From the NCBI RefSeq assembly GCF_029027405.1, contig NZ_CP093396.1:992001-1056000 (forward strand): DNA of 64,000 nt. The letters are read 5' to 3'. Below, one piece after another: positions 55,478 to 63,291 of the stretch. Under the pieces are notes generated by a model, which was given only the letters and a program-made list of their open reading frames with translations, searched no databases and was not told where the DNA came from. The translations under genes and the position numbers were made by a program. Source of the DNA: Sulfurimonas sp. Its GTDB lineage: Bacteria > Campylobacterota > Campylobacteria > Campylobacterales > Sulfurimonadaceae. Position 1 is the first letter of the stretch. Each line of letters opens with the position of its first letter.

Positions 55478-56335
55478 ATGAAAATTTTATTTACCGGAGC
55501 AACAGGATTTATCGGAAATTATTTTATTAATAAATATAAAAATAAATATAATATAAAAACTTTTTCATTTTTGAATGATAATTTTGAAAAATTAGAATTG
55601 TTTCATATAGATACTGTTATTCATCTCTCAGCATTAGTTCATCAAATGGGTGGGGCAAGTGAAGAAGAGTATGAACAAATAAATGTAACTCAAACTGTAG
55701 CCTTAGCGAGCAAATCTAAAAATAGTGGTGTTAAGCATTTTATATTTATGAGTACAGTTAAAGTTTATGGTGAAGAGACAAAGAAAGCTTATACTGAAAA
55801 GACAATATGTAAACCACAAGATGACTATGGGAAAACTAAACTTAAAGCAGAACTACAACTGCAAAAATTACAAGACAATGATTTTAAGGTTTCCATTATA
55901 AGAACCCCAATAGTTTATGGATATGGGGTAAAGGCAAATATAAAAAATCTTGTAAACTTAGTAAATAAAGTTCCTATTTTACCTTTTGGAAAAATAAAAA
56001 ATAAAAGAAGTATGGTATATGTAGGTAATCTTTGTTATTTAATAGATGAAATAATTACTCAAGAAAAGGCAGGTATATTTTTAGCTTGTGATGAAGAGCC
56101 ATTGAGTACTACAAGATTATGTGAACTTATATCAAACAATCTTAATAAAAAAGTATATTATATAAAAATACCTTTCTTTACATTCCTCTTGAAGATGATT
56201 AAACCATCATTTCATAAAAGATTGTATGAGAGTTTAGAAGTAGATAATACTCAGACTAAAGAGATATTGAATCTGAATAATATTTATAGTGTGGAAGATG
56301 GGATACGATTGATGATAAAAGGTGAAGTAAAATGA
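55478..56335 (+). CDS. NAD-dependent epimerase/reductase, WbpV-like
   Basis: A 285-residue SDR: ILFTGATGFIGNYFINKY, HLSALVHQMGGASEEEY, FIFMSTVKVYGEET, YGKTKLKAELQLQ (Tyr-x3-Lys), RTPIVYGYGVKANIKNL and KNKRSMVYVGNLCYLI. Resembles the 4-reductases that make UDP-D-QuiNAc or UDP-D-FucNAc from the PglF/WbpM product. Encoded directly before the matching phosphoglycosyltransferase (4-base overlap). Confidence 0.82.
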   Translation: MKILFTGATGFIGNYFINKYKNKYNIKTFSFLNDNFEKLELFHIDTVIHLSALVHQMGGASEEEYEQINVTQTVALASKSKNSGVKHFIFMSTVKVYGEETKKAYTEKTICKPQDDYGKTKLKAELQLQKLQDNDFKVSIIRTPIVYGYGVKANIKNLVNLVNKVPILPFGKIKNKRSMVYVGNLCYLIDEIITQEKAGIFLACDEEPLSTTRLCELISNNLNKKVYYIKIPFFTFLLKMIKPSFHKRLYESLEVDNTQTKEILNLNNIYSVEDGIRLMIKGEVK

Positions 56336-57291
56336 TATATATTATTTTATTCATTATATCTTTTGTACTTACCTATTTTATTAAAAATTATTATATAAAA
56401 AATGCTTTATTTGATGAGGTTAATGAAAGGAGTAGCCATGCTGTTCCAACACCTCATGGTGGAGGTATCGCTATTTCTATAGCTTGGTTCTTAGGTATTT
56501 CATACTTTTATTTTATAGATGCCATGGATAGTTCTTTGTACTTCGCTTTATTAGTTGGTCTGATAATTTCAGTAGTTTCTTTTTTTGATGATTTACATGA
56601 GCTTAGTGCAAAAGTAAGGTTATTCACTCAAGCTTTAGTTTCATTTTTAGCTTTGTATCTTTTAGGTGGATTAGAAAGTCTAGACTTTTACTTTTTCTCT
56701 TTACAAAACCAAATTATTACAAATATCTTTGCATTTTTCATGATAGTATGGTTTATAAATTTATATAATTTTTTAGATGGTATAGATGGCTATGCTGGAA
56801 GTGAGGCTATATTTTTAGCTTTAGCAGGTTACTTCATTTTTGGTGGAAATCATTTTTTAGTTTTAGTTTTTGTAGTTCTTGGTTTTTTAGTTTGGAATTG
56901 GCATAAAGCTAAAATATTTATGGGAGATGTCAGTAGCACTTTACTTGGTTACAATGTAGCAATATTTAGCATCTACTATGCAAATCAAGAAGCAACAAAT
57001 CTTTGGATATGGATAACTCTTTTTGGAGTCTTTTGGTTTGATGCTACCTTGACTTTGTATAGAAGATATAAAAATCGTGAACAATTAAGTCAAGCACATA
57101 AAAAGCATGCATACCAAAGGCTAAACCAAAGCGGTTGGGCACATGATAAGGTTGTTATATATTCTATCTTTGTAAATATTGTTCTGTTTTGTTTAGTTTG
57201 TTTTATATCTAATATTTTTGTAGCATTTATTATGTCGCTTATATTTCTTTATGCTATTATAAAGTTTGTAGATAAAAAGAAGGTCTTTTAG
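56332..57291 (+). CDS. WbpL/WecA-like undecaprenyl-phosphate sugar-1-phosphate transferase
   Basis: A 319-residue polytopic membrane protein of the MraY/WecA family: SSHAVPTPHGGGIAIS, SFFDDLHELSAKVRL, FINLYNFLDGIDGYAG, KIFMGDVSSTLLGYN and AHKKHAYQRL with the His-rich cytoplasmic loop. It starts repeat-unit synthesis by moving a UDP-sugar phosphate (here probably D-QuiNAc or D-FucNAc) onto undecaprenyl phosphate. Neighbours WbpV-like and WbpM-like supply that donor. Confidence 0.93.
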   Translation: MIYIILFIISFVLTYFIKNYYIKNALFDEVNERSSHAVPTPHGGGIAISIAWFLGISYFYFIDAMDSSLYFALLVGLIISVVSFFDDLHELSAKVRLFTQALVSFLALYLLGGLESLDFYFFSLQNQIITNIFAFFMIVWFINLYNFLDGIDGYAGSEAIFLALAGYFIFGGNHFLVLVFVVLGFLVWNWHKAKIFMGDVSSTLLGYNVAIFSIYYANQEATNLWIWITLFGVFWFDATLTLYRRYKNREQLSQAHKKHAYQRLNQSGWAHDKVVIYSIFVNIVLFCLVCFISNIFVAFIMSLIFLYAIIKFVDKKKVF

Positions 57292-59024
57292 TGTTTAGTT
57301 TAGATAAAAAAATATTAAATTTTTTAGTAATTATTAGTTTTACTTTTATCACATTTTGGTGGACATTTTTTATATTTCATCAATCTTTTGATATTTATAT
57401 TGTTATCAGTGTAATTATAATCCGTATGATAGCATCTAGATTTATATATAATGATTATTCTCTCTCATGGTCAAAGGCCTCTCAAAAATCTTTTCTAATA
57501 AAAAGTGTAGTAAATATAGTGGCTTTTTTGATTTATTTACCAATTTTTTATGGAAAAATTCGTTTTTCTTTTATGATGTCTGAGCTTTTTATATATCTTT
57601 TTACTATAAACTTTACGATGTATGTATATTATTATTTTATAAACAAAAGTAGAGTTCGAAAGACAAAATCTGTTGTTATTTATGGTGCAGGTAAGGCTGG
57701 TATAAAATTAGAATCAGAATTTCATCATAGCGAATACAGAGTTAAATTTTTTATTGATGATGATAAAATCATTCAGAACCGTTCTATAGATGCTATCAAG
57801 GTTATTTCAAAAGATAAATTAAAACAGAGTATAGGAACTAGTAAACTAGACCTTTTAGTTATAGCAATGCCTTCTGTACAAAAAGATACAACAAAAGATA
57901 TATACAATGACTTAAGTGAATACTTTAACGAGATAAAGATTCTTCCTTCAATAGATGAAATACTAGATTCTAAAGATTTCTCTACTCAACTTAAAGATAT
58001 ATCAGTGGAAGATTTACTTGCGCGTCATCCAAAAGATTTAGATAAAAAAACAATCAAAAAATTTTTAGAAAATAAAACTATTTTAGTTACTGGTGCTGGT
58101 GGAAGCATCGGTAGTGAAATATGTAGGCAGTGTGAAAAATTTGGTGCAAAAAAGCTTATTTTACTTGATCATAGTGAGTATAATCTTTATACAATAGAAC
58201 AAGAACTTAAAGATATACAAAGTGTTTGCGTTATGCAGAGTGTAGTAAATTTAAATACTCTTGACGCTACATTTAAAACGCATAAACCTGAAATAGTAAT
58301 CCATGCAGCAGCATATAAGCATGTTCCTTTAGTTGAGGCTAATATACATGAAGGTATTTTAAACAATATAAAAGGCACTAAGAATGTTATAGATGTATCT
58401 ATAAAGCATGGCGTACAAAAGTTTGTTATGATTTCTACGGATAAGGCTGTTAGACCTACTAATGTTATGGGAACAACAAAACGCATCTGTGAGTTATATG
58501 CACAAAATTCTAATGGAAACGGAATAGATATAGTTGCTGTTAGGTTTGGTAATGTTCTAGGGTCTAGTGGTAGTGTGATTCCTAAGTTTAAAAGCCAGAT
58601 AGAAAAAAGGCAAAATATTACTGTAACTCATAAAGATATTACAAGATATTTTATGCTTATTCCTGAAGCTTGTGAGTTAGTTCTTCAAGCTGGAGCAATT
58701 GGAAGTGGTGGAGAGATTTTTATACTTGACATGGGTAAGCCTATAAAGATAGTGGATTTAGCACAGAAAATGATAGATTTAAGTGGTTTAAGTGATATCC
58801 ATATTGAGTTTACAGGTCTTCGTCCTGGCGAAAAGCTTTATGAAGAATTACTTATAGATGATAGTGATTGTAAAACAGATTACGAGTCCATAACAGTAGC
58901 TAAGCCAACACCATATGAGATAAATAAGTTAAATAGAGATATAGAAGAACTCATAAAATGTGAAGATAAGTTGGCAAAACTAAAAGATATTGTTCCAGAG
59001 TTTAATCATCAGACAAATATATAA
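57291..59024 (+). CDS. PglF/WbpM-type membrane UDP-GlcNAc 4,6-dehydratase
   Basis: A 577-residue protein with four N-terminal membrane helices, a first Rossmann-like domain (VVIYGAGKAGIKLESEF), then the catalytic SDR domain (ILVTGAGGSIGSEICRQ, HAAAYKHVPLVE, STDKAVRPTNVMGTTKRICE with Met-x3-Lys, RFGNVLGSSGSVIP). It makes UDP-4-keto-6-deoxy-GlcNAc for the WbpV-like reductase. GTG start at 57291 within the previous stop. Last gene of the polysaccharide locus. The 139 bases after it show nothing recognisable. Confidence 0.94.
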   Translation: MFSLDKKILNFLVIISFTFITFWWTFFIFHQSFDIYIVISVIIIRMIASRFIYNDYSLSWSKASQKSFLIKSVVNIVAFLIYLPIFYGKIRFSFMMSELFIYLFTINFTMYVYYYFINKSRVRKTKSVVIYGAGKAGIKLESEFHHSEYRVKFFIDDDKIIQNRSIDAIKVISKDKLKQSIGTSKLDLLVIAMPSVQKDTTKDIYNDLSEYFNEIKILPSIDEILDSKDFSTQLKDISVEDLLARHPKDLDKKTIKKFLENKTILVTGAGGSIGSEICRQCEKFGAKKLILLDHSEYNLYTIEQELKDIQSVCVMQSVVNLNTLDATFKTHKPEIVIHAAAYKHVPLVEANIHEGILNNIKGTKNVIDVSIKHGVQKFVMISTDKAVRPTNVMGTTKRICELYAQNSNGNGIDIVAVRFGNVLGSSGSVIPKFKSQIEKRQNITVTHKDITRYFMLIPEACELVLQAGAIGSGGEIFILDMGKPIKIVDLAQKMIDLSGLSDIHIEFTGLRPGEKLYEELLIDDSDCKTDYESITVAKPTPYEINKLNRDIEELIKCEDKLAKLKDIVPEFNHQTNI

Positions 59025-59163
59025 TAAAGCAACAAGGAGAGGTGGATATTAACTAAACAGAAAAGTTGTCTTGATTTTTCAGTCCATTATAGCTACAAAT
59101 GGAAACAGTTGTTTAGAAATGTATTATAAATAGTATGAATTTAGTTACCACTCCATTAATTAG

Positions 59164-59622
59164 CTACTGCTCTTTTAATGCTTGATATATTTCTTTCTCA
59201 CTAAGCACTCTAGAAGAACGCATAAGAATTTTTCCCTTATTATCCAACACTGTTACCCTAAAGCCTTTATGTTTTCCTGCAAGTTTTTCTGCTTCCTCCA
59301 CTGGAACATAATAATAGTATTGCGGCTCATGATTAGTTAAAGATAGCACCGTCACTATACCTACCCCTAGTTCAGCCAATCTTCCTTCTTGTAGAATATG
59401 AAGAACCTCATCTTGTCTTTGTATGATTTTATCTTCTACTACATCTGATTCAATTAAAATAATTCCTATTACATCATAACTCTCCCCAAATAGGCGTTTA
59501 AAGTCTTCCTTGATTGTAGTTGAATGAACAACATTACAGTCCTTTATACCCATAATGTGAAAATCTAATATTTCAGCTTGAACTGATACGAATAAAGCAA
59601 ATAAAATAAATAAATATTTCAT
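59164..59622 (-). CDS. Secreted DUF4174-like protein, partner of the transpeptidase-like gene
   Basis: A 152-residue protein with a signal peptide (MKYLFILFALFVSVQA). The C-terminal GFRVTVLDNKGKILMRSSRV followed by a short helix resembles the end of DUF4174 (thioredoxin-like) proteins; the N-terminal half has single Cys28 and no CxxC. Function unknown. Its ATG overlaps the upstream stop as TAATG, so it is co-translated with the L,D-transpeptidase-like gene. A periplasmic protein paired with a non-exported cell-wall-type enzyme is the arrangement of effector-immunity pairs, but nothing here proves that. Confidence 0.7.
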   Translation of the reverse strand: MKYLFILFALFVSVQAEILDFHIMGIKDCNVVHSTTIKEDFKRLFGESYDVIGIILIESDVVEDKIIQRQDEVLHILQEGRLAELGVGIVTVLSLTNHEPQYYYYVPVEEAEKLAGKHKGFRVTVLDNKGKILMRSSRVLSEKEIYQALKEQ

Positions 59623-59996
59623 TAACTGCCACTTACCAATAATGTTATATTAGCACTTACTGCAGTTGAAGCTATAGAATTATAAAATCCAAATGAATTA
59701 TTAATTAAGCCAATACAACCATGGGTTCCGTCTGGACTCCCATCAGGATGAATACCAAAACCATGACGACCATGTAAATCAAAATGAGCGGTCAAGGGAA
59801 CAAAGAAACCCTTGCCTGTTTTATTGTCTAAAAATCCTTTTTTCATTTTACTAGAGATAGGAGTTATTTTTCTGCGTTCAACTGTATATAATCCATTTGG
59901 TAAAGGTTTGCTCCAGTTTCCACTTCGAGCTGTCCATGTACCAAAATTCAACCAACTTAACACCCCTGTTGTTTTATTAAATTCCATAGTTGCCAT
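59622..59996 (-). CDS. Small L,D-transpeptidase-like (YkuD/DUF2778-type) protein
   Basis: A 124-residue single-domain protein: LPNGLYTVERRKI, then HFDLHGRHGFGIHPDGSPDG, and THGCIGL. The spacing of the His in GIHP and the HGC triad matches the L,D-transpeptidase active site (H...S/T-H-G-C), with Cys as nucleophile. There is no signal peptide, although such enzymes act on peptidoglycan in the periplasm, so it may be delivered by another route (for example type VI secretion, as for the DUF2778 effector Tlde1) or be a phage-like or housekeeping protein. Isolated between the polysaccharide locus and an IS remnant. Confidence 0.75.
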   Translation of the reverse strand: MATMEFNKTTGVLSWLNFGTWTARSGNWSKPLPNGLYTVERRKITPISSKMKKGFLDNKTGKGFFVPLTAHFDLHGRHGFGIHPDGSPDGTHGCIGLINNSFGFYNSIASTAVSANITLLVSGS

Positions 59997-60049
59997 AATA
60001 AACCTTGTATTTTTTTAACTATTATATCAAAAAAACTTTATTTATCTAA

Positions 60050-60112
60050 TAGACTTCTTTCAATCTCAACTCAAAGTTATAAATACTTGCAATCAAGTTA
60101 AACCGTAAGCTG
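60050..60112 (-). mobile_element. Short IS remnant matching the one at 6286
   Basis: TAGACTTCTTTCAA (60050-60063) is identical to 6286-6299. CTCAAAGTTATAAATAC through CAATCAAGTTAAACCGTAAGC matches the transposase 3' end (RFNLIA.IYNFEL on the minus strand), with about 20 bases around the stop codon deleted. Only about 63 bases remain. Confidence 0.8.
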
Positions 60113-60200
60113 AATATAATATAATGGTTCTTTTATTTAATGTTTTTAACTGTATCATTTATATTAAGGACTAAAACTATATTACAAAAAGCCAAAAACC

Positions 60201-60226
60201 ACCTTGTCTACAAGATTAGACAAGGT
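60201..60226 (+). promoter_or_regulatory. Stem-loop in the leader of the phosphomannomutase gene
   Basis: ACCTTGTCT, loop ACAAGATT, AGACAAGGT: a perfect 9-pair stem ending 4 bases before the AAGGAG ribosome site of the gene at 60241. It could tune translation, protect the mRNA 5' end or be a weak terminator of incoming transcription (only three T follow). Confidence 0.55.
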
Positions 60227-60240
60227 TTAAGGAGATTTAA

Positions 60241-61599
60241 ATGAGCATCTACAGAGAGTACGACATCCGTGGCATCTATGAAAAAGAATTAAATGAGCAG
60301 AGTGTTGTTCGTATTGGTTTTGCTTTGGCATCTAAGATAGATGGAGAGTATGTGGCAGTTGGTTATGATGCTAGAAGTCACTCCCCAATACTTTTTGAGT
60401 ATTTAGTTCATGGACTAAATGCAGGTGGGAAAAAAGTTCTTGATATGGGAATGGTTCCTACTCCTGTAAACTACTTTACAAACTACCAAGAATGGGATGG
60501 AGTTACTCCAAGTGCCTCTATCATGATAACAGGTTCACATAATCCAAGTGAGTACAATGGTTTTAAAATCACAATAGACAAAACACCATTTTTTAGTGAT
60601 GATATTTATGCTCTTGGAGATGAGTGTTCTAAGATGGCATTCCCTGCAAAAGTTAAAAGAGAAGTAACTAAGATAGATGCTGTAACTCGTTATATTGATT
60701 TTTTAGTATCTGAATTCCAACATTTAAAAGCGATGGATACAAAGATAGTTTATGATTGTGGGAACGGTGTTGCTGGAATCGTAACAGAAGATATTTTTTC
60801 TCGCTTAGAGTTAAAAACAAAAGGTTTATATATTGAACCAGATGGAGAGTTTCCAAATCATCATCCAGACCCTTCTGAAGAGAAAAATTTAGCAGATGTT
60901 AAAAAGCTTTTGGCATCTGATGGTGATATTGCATTTGCTTATGATGGAGATGCTGACCGTATAGCAGTTTTAACGCATAAGAACAATATTAAGGGCGATA
61001 TGATGGCTCTTTTGTACTCTATGAAAATGGACAAACCAACAGTTGTTGGTGAAGTTAAATGTTCGCAAGTTATGTATGATGAACTTAGAAGACGAGGGTG
61101 CAAAGCAGTAATGTATAAAACAGGACACTCAAACCTCAAAGTAAAAATGAAAGAGATAGATGCAGATTTGGCTTGTGAAGTAAGTGGACATATCTTTTTC
61201 AAAAATCGTTACTTTGGTTATGATGACGCAATCTACGCAACATTAAGAATGTTAGAGTTAGTTTATGATGGCATAGACCTAGATGCCGAGCTAGATAAAC
61301 TACCAAAAGTTTTCTCGACTGAGGAGATTAAAGTAAAAACTAGCGAAGAAGAAAAATTTAAAATCATAGATGCTGTTAAAATTTTACTAAAAAACCCTCC
61401 TTTATCTTTTCCAACTATTAAAGATATTATTGATGTAGATGGTGTTAGAATTAACTTTGAAAAAGGATGGGGTTTAGTAAGAGCAAGTAACACAACTCCT
61501 GTTTTAGTAACTCGTTTTGAGTCGACTTCACAACAAGAGGCTTTAGTTTATGAAAAAGCCATAAATGATTTGATAGCACAAGCACAAAAATCAATTTAG
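60241..61599 (+). CDS. manB: Phosphomannomutase/phosphoglucomutase
   Basis: A 452-residue alpha-D-phosphohexomutase: EYDIRGIYEKELNE, YDARSHSP, MITGSHNPSEYNGFK (phosphoserine loop), YDGDADRIAV (metal site), EVSGHIFFKNRYFGYDDAI (sugar loop) and RASNTTPVLVTRFE (phosphate-binding). It converts mannose-6-phosphate and probably glucose-6-phosphate to the 1-phosphates used by ManC and RmlA. The ATG at 60241 has a strong AAGGAG. Separate transcription unit beyond the polysaccharide locus. Confidence 0.95.
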   Translation: MSIYREYDIRGIYEKELNEQSVVRIGFALASKIDGEYVAVGYDARSHSPILFEYLVHGLNAGGKKVLDMGMVPTPVNYFTNYQEWDGVTPSASIMITGSHNPSEYNGFKITIDKTPFFSDDIYALGDECSKMAFPAKVKREVTKIDAVTRYIDFLVSEFQHLKAMDTKIVYDCGNGVAGIVTEDIFSRLELKTKGLYIEPDGEFPNHHPDPSEEKNLADVKKLLASDGDIAFAYDGDADRIAVLTHKNNIKGDMMALLYSMKMDKPTVVGEVKCSQVMYDELRRRGCKAVMYKTGHSNLKVKMKEIDADLACEVSGHIFFKNRYFGYDDAIYATLRMLELVYDGIDLDAELDKLPKVFSTEEIKVKTSEEEKFKIIDAVKILLKNPPLSFPTIKDIIDVDGVRINFEKGWGLVRASNTTPVLVTRFESTSQQEALVYEKAINDLIAQAQKSI

Positions 61600-61603
61600 A
61601 TTT

Positions 61604-61612
61604 TGGTATAAT
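61604..61612 (+). promoter_or_regulatory. Extended -10 promoter candidate for pyrC
   Basis: TGGTATAAT (TG-N-TATAAT) just after the manB stop, 25 bases before the pyrC ATG. No good -35 hexamer, as expected for extended -10 promoters. Confidence 0.5.
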
Positions 61613-61637
61613 TTCTTAATTATTATTAAGGAAAAAA

Positions 61638-62645
61638 ATGCAAACCCATACTCTTTTAATGCCACTTGATATGCATCTGCATCTTCGAGATGGTGTGATG
61701 CTTGAAAATGTTGCACCTCTTAGTGCGTATAGCTTTAGCGGTGCTATTGTAATGCCAAATCTTGTTCCTCCAGTTTCTTCTTTACAAGATATACAAGATT
61801 ATAAAGCACGAATCATGGCATCTGTACCAAATGATTTTTTTGAACCATATATGACACTTTTTTATAAAAACTATGACAAAGCATTTCTTGAGAGTGTTGT
61901 AGATGAAATCACTGCTATAAAACTTTACCCTGCTGGGATTACTACAAATTCAGAAGGTGGGGTTTCATCGTTTGATATAGAAGAGATGCGAGAAACTTTA
62001 GAAGCTATGAGTGAGTTAGAAATTCCTCTTTGTGTTCATGGTGAGACTGATGGTTTTGTAATGGATAGAGAAGCAGAATTTATGAGCATCTATGAATTAC
62101 TTGCAACATCTTTTCCGAATTTAAAAATAATTATGGAGCATATTACAACAAAAGCTGCAGTAGAAATGCTTGATAAATTTGACAATTTATATGCAACTAT
62201 TACAGTCCATCATCTTCTTTTAACTCTCGATGATGTAGTTGGAGGAATGATGATGCCTCATAACTTTTGTAAACCTATCGCTAAACGACCAGAAGATTTA
62301 GACGCTCTTCTTGGCGCGGCACTTAATGCCCATCCAAAAGTAATGTTTGGTTCAGATTCAGCACCACATCCTCAACATAAAAAAGAGAGTTGTGGTTGTG
62401 CAGCTGGAGTCTTTACAGCACCAATAGCGCTTCAGCTTTTATGTGAAATATTTGAACAGTATGACCGTCTTGATAATTTACAAGCTTTTGTTAGTGATAA
62501 TGCACAAAGCATCTATGGCATCTGTCCAGAGTTTAAAGAAATTGTTTTAGAAAGAAGAACATTTGTTATACCTGAAACATATGGTACGGTTGTTCCTATG
62601 TACGCTGGTCAAGCAATTAACTGGGCAATAGAGAGCGTTGAGTAA
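61638..62645 (+). CDS. pyrC: Dihydroorotase
   Basis: A 335-residue class II dihydroorotase of pyrimidine synthesis: MPLDMHLHLRDG (zinc His pair), KLYPAG (lysine that is carboxylated), CVHGET, MEHITT and FGSDSAPHPQHKKE, in the expected order. Normal length for PyrC. The response-regulator gene begins inside its last codons. Confidence 0.96.
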   Translation: MQTHTLLMPLDMHLHLRDGVMLENVAPLSAYSFSGAIVMPNLVPPVSSLQDIQDYKARIMASVPNDFFEPYMTLFYKNYDKAFLESVVDEITAIKLYPAGITTNSEGGVSSFDIEEMRETLEAMSELEIPLCVHGETDGFVMDREAEFMSIYELLATSFPNLKIIMEHITTKAAVEMLDKFDNLYATITVHHLLLTLDDVVGGMMMPHNFCKPIAKRPEDLDALLGAALNAHPKVMFGSDSAPHPQHKKESCGCAAGVFTAPIALQLLCEIFEQYDRLDNLQAFVSDNAQSIYGICPEFKEIVLERRTFVIPETYGTVVPMYAGQAINWAIESVE

Positions 62646-63291
62646 GATTTTATTTTTAGAAGATGATCTCCTCTTTGGAGAGAGTCTTATAGATTTACTT
62701 GAAGAAAGTAATTTCGAAGTTCTGCATCTAAGAAATGGGCAAGACGCTTTAGACGCTTCATTTGAGCAAAGATTTGACCTTTACTTATTAGATATAAATG
62801 TACCACTTATAGATGGTGTTACACTTTTAAAAGAGTTAAGAGAAGCAGATGATAAAACACCAGCAATTTTTTTAACTTCTCACAAAGACAAAGAGATGCT
62901 TCGCAATGGTTTTGAGAGTGGAGCAGATGATTATATAAGTAAACCCTTTGACAATGATGAACTGCTGTTACGAATAAATGCTGTGCTAAAAAGAAGTCTA
63001 TGCTCTAGTGCAAAATGTGTAAAACTGTTATGTCATGATGAATTGCATAAACGCATTTTATATGATGAAGTAGAACTTGATTTATCAAAAAAAGAGTACC
63101 AACTTTTAGTTCTTTTAATGAATCATGCAGATAATATAGTACCAAAAGAGTTAATAAACGATGAGTTATGGAGTGCTTCACAAATGGGAAGTGATGGAGC
63201 AATACGAGTTTATATCAATCGTATAAAACAGATGCTTCCTCAGATGCCAATAGAAAATATACGCGGTATTGGATACAGACTTGTTTCGTAA
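62638..63291 (+). CDS. OmpR-family response regulator
   Basis: A 217-residue two-domain regulator. Receiver: KILFLEDDLLFGESL (acidic pair), DLYLLDINVPLIDG with the phospho-accepting Asp near residue 54, FLTSHK, and YISKPFDNDEL with the conserved Lys. Winged helix: DLSKKEYQLLVLLMNH, SDGAIRVYINRIKQML and IRGIGYRLV. TTG start at 62638 overlapping pyrC by 8 bases. Partner kinase overlaps by 11 bases. Targets unknown. Confidence 0.92.
   Translation: MSKILFLEDDLLFGESLIDLLEESNFEVLHLRNGQDALDASFEQRFDLYLLDINVPLIDGVTLLKELREADDKTPAIFLTSHKDKEMLRNGFESGADDYISKPFDNDELLLRINAVLKRSLCSSAKCVKLLCHDELHKRILYDEVELDLSKKEYQLLVLLMNHADNIVPKELINDELWSASQMGSDGAIRVYINRIKQMLPQMPIENIRGIGYRLVS

Noticed and set aside
59025-59163. 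Possible gene or regulatory RNA after the dehydratase gene
   Set aside because: 139 bases without a convincing frame, hairpin or promoter.
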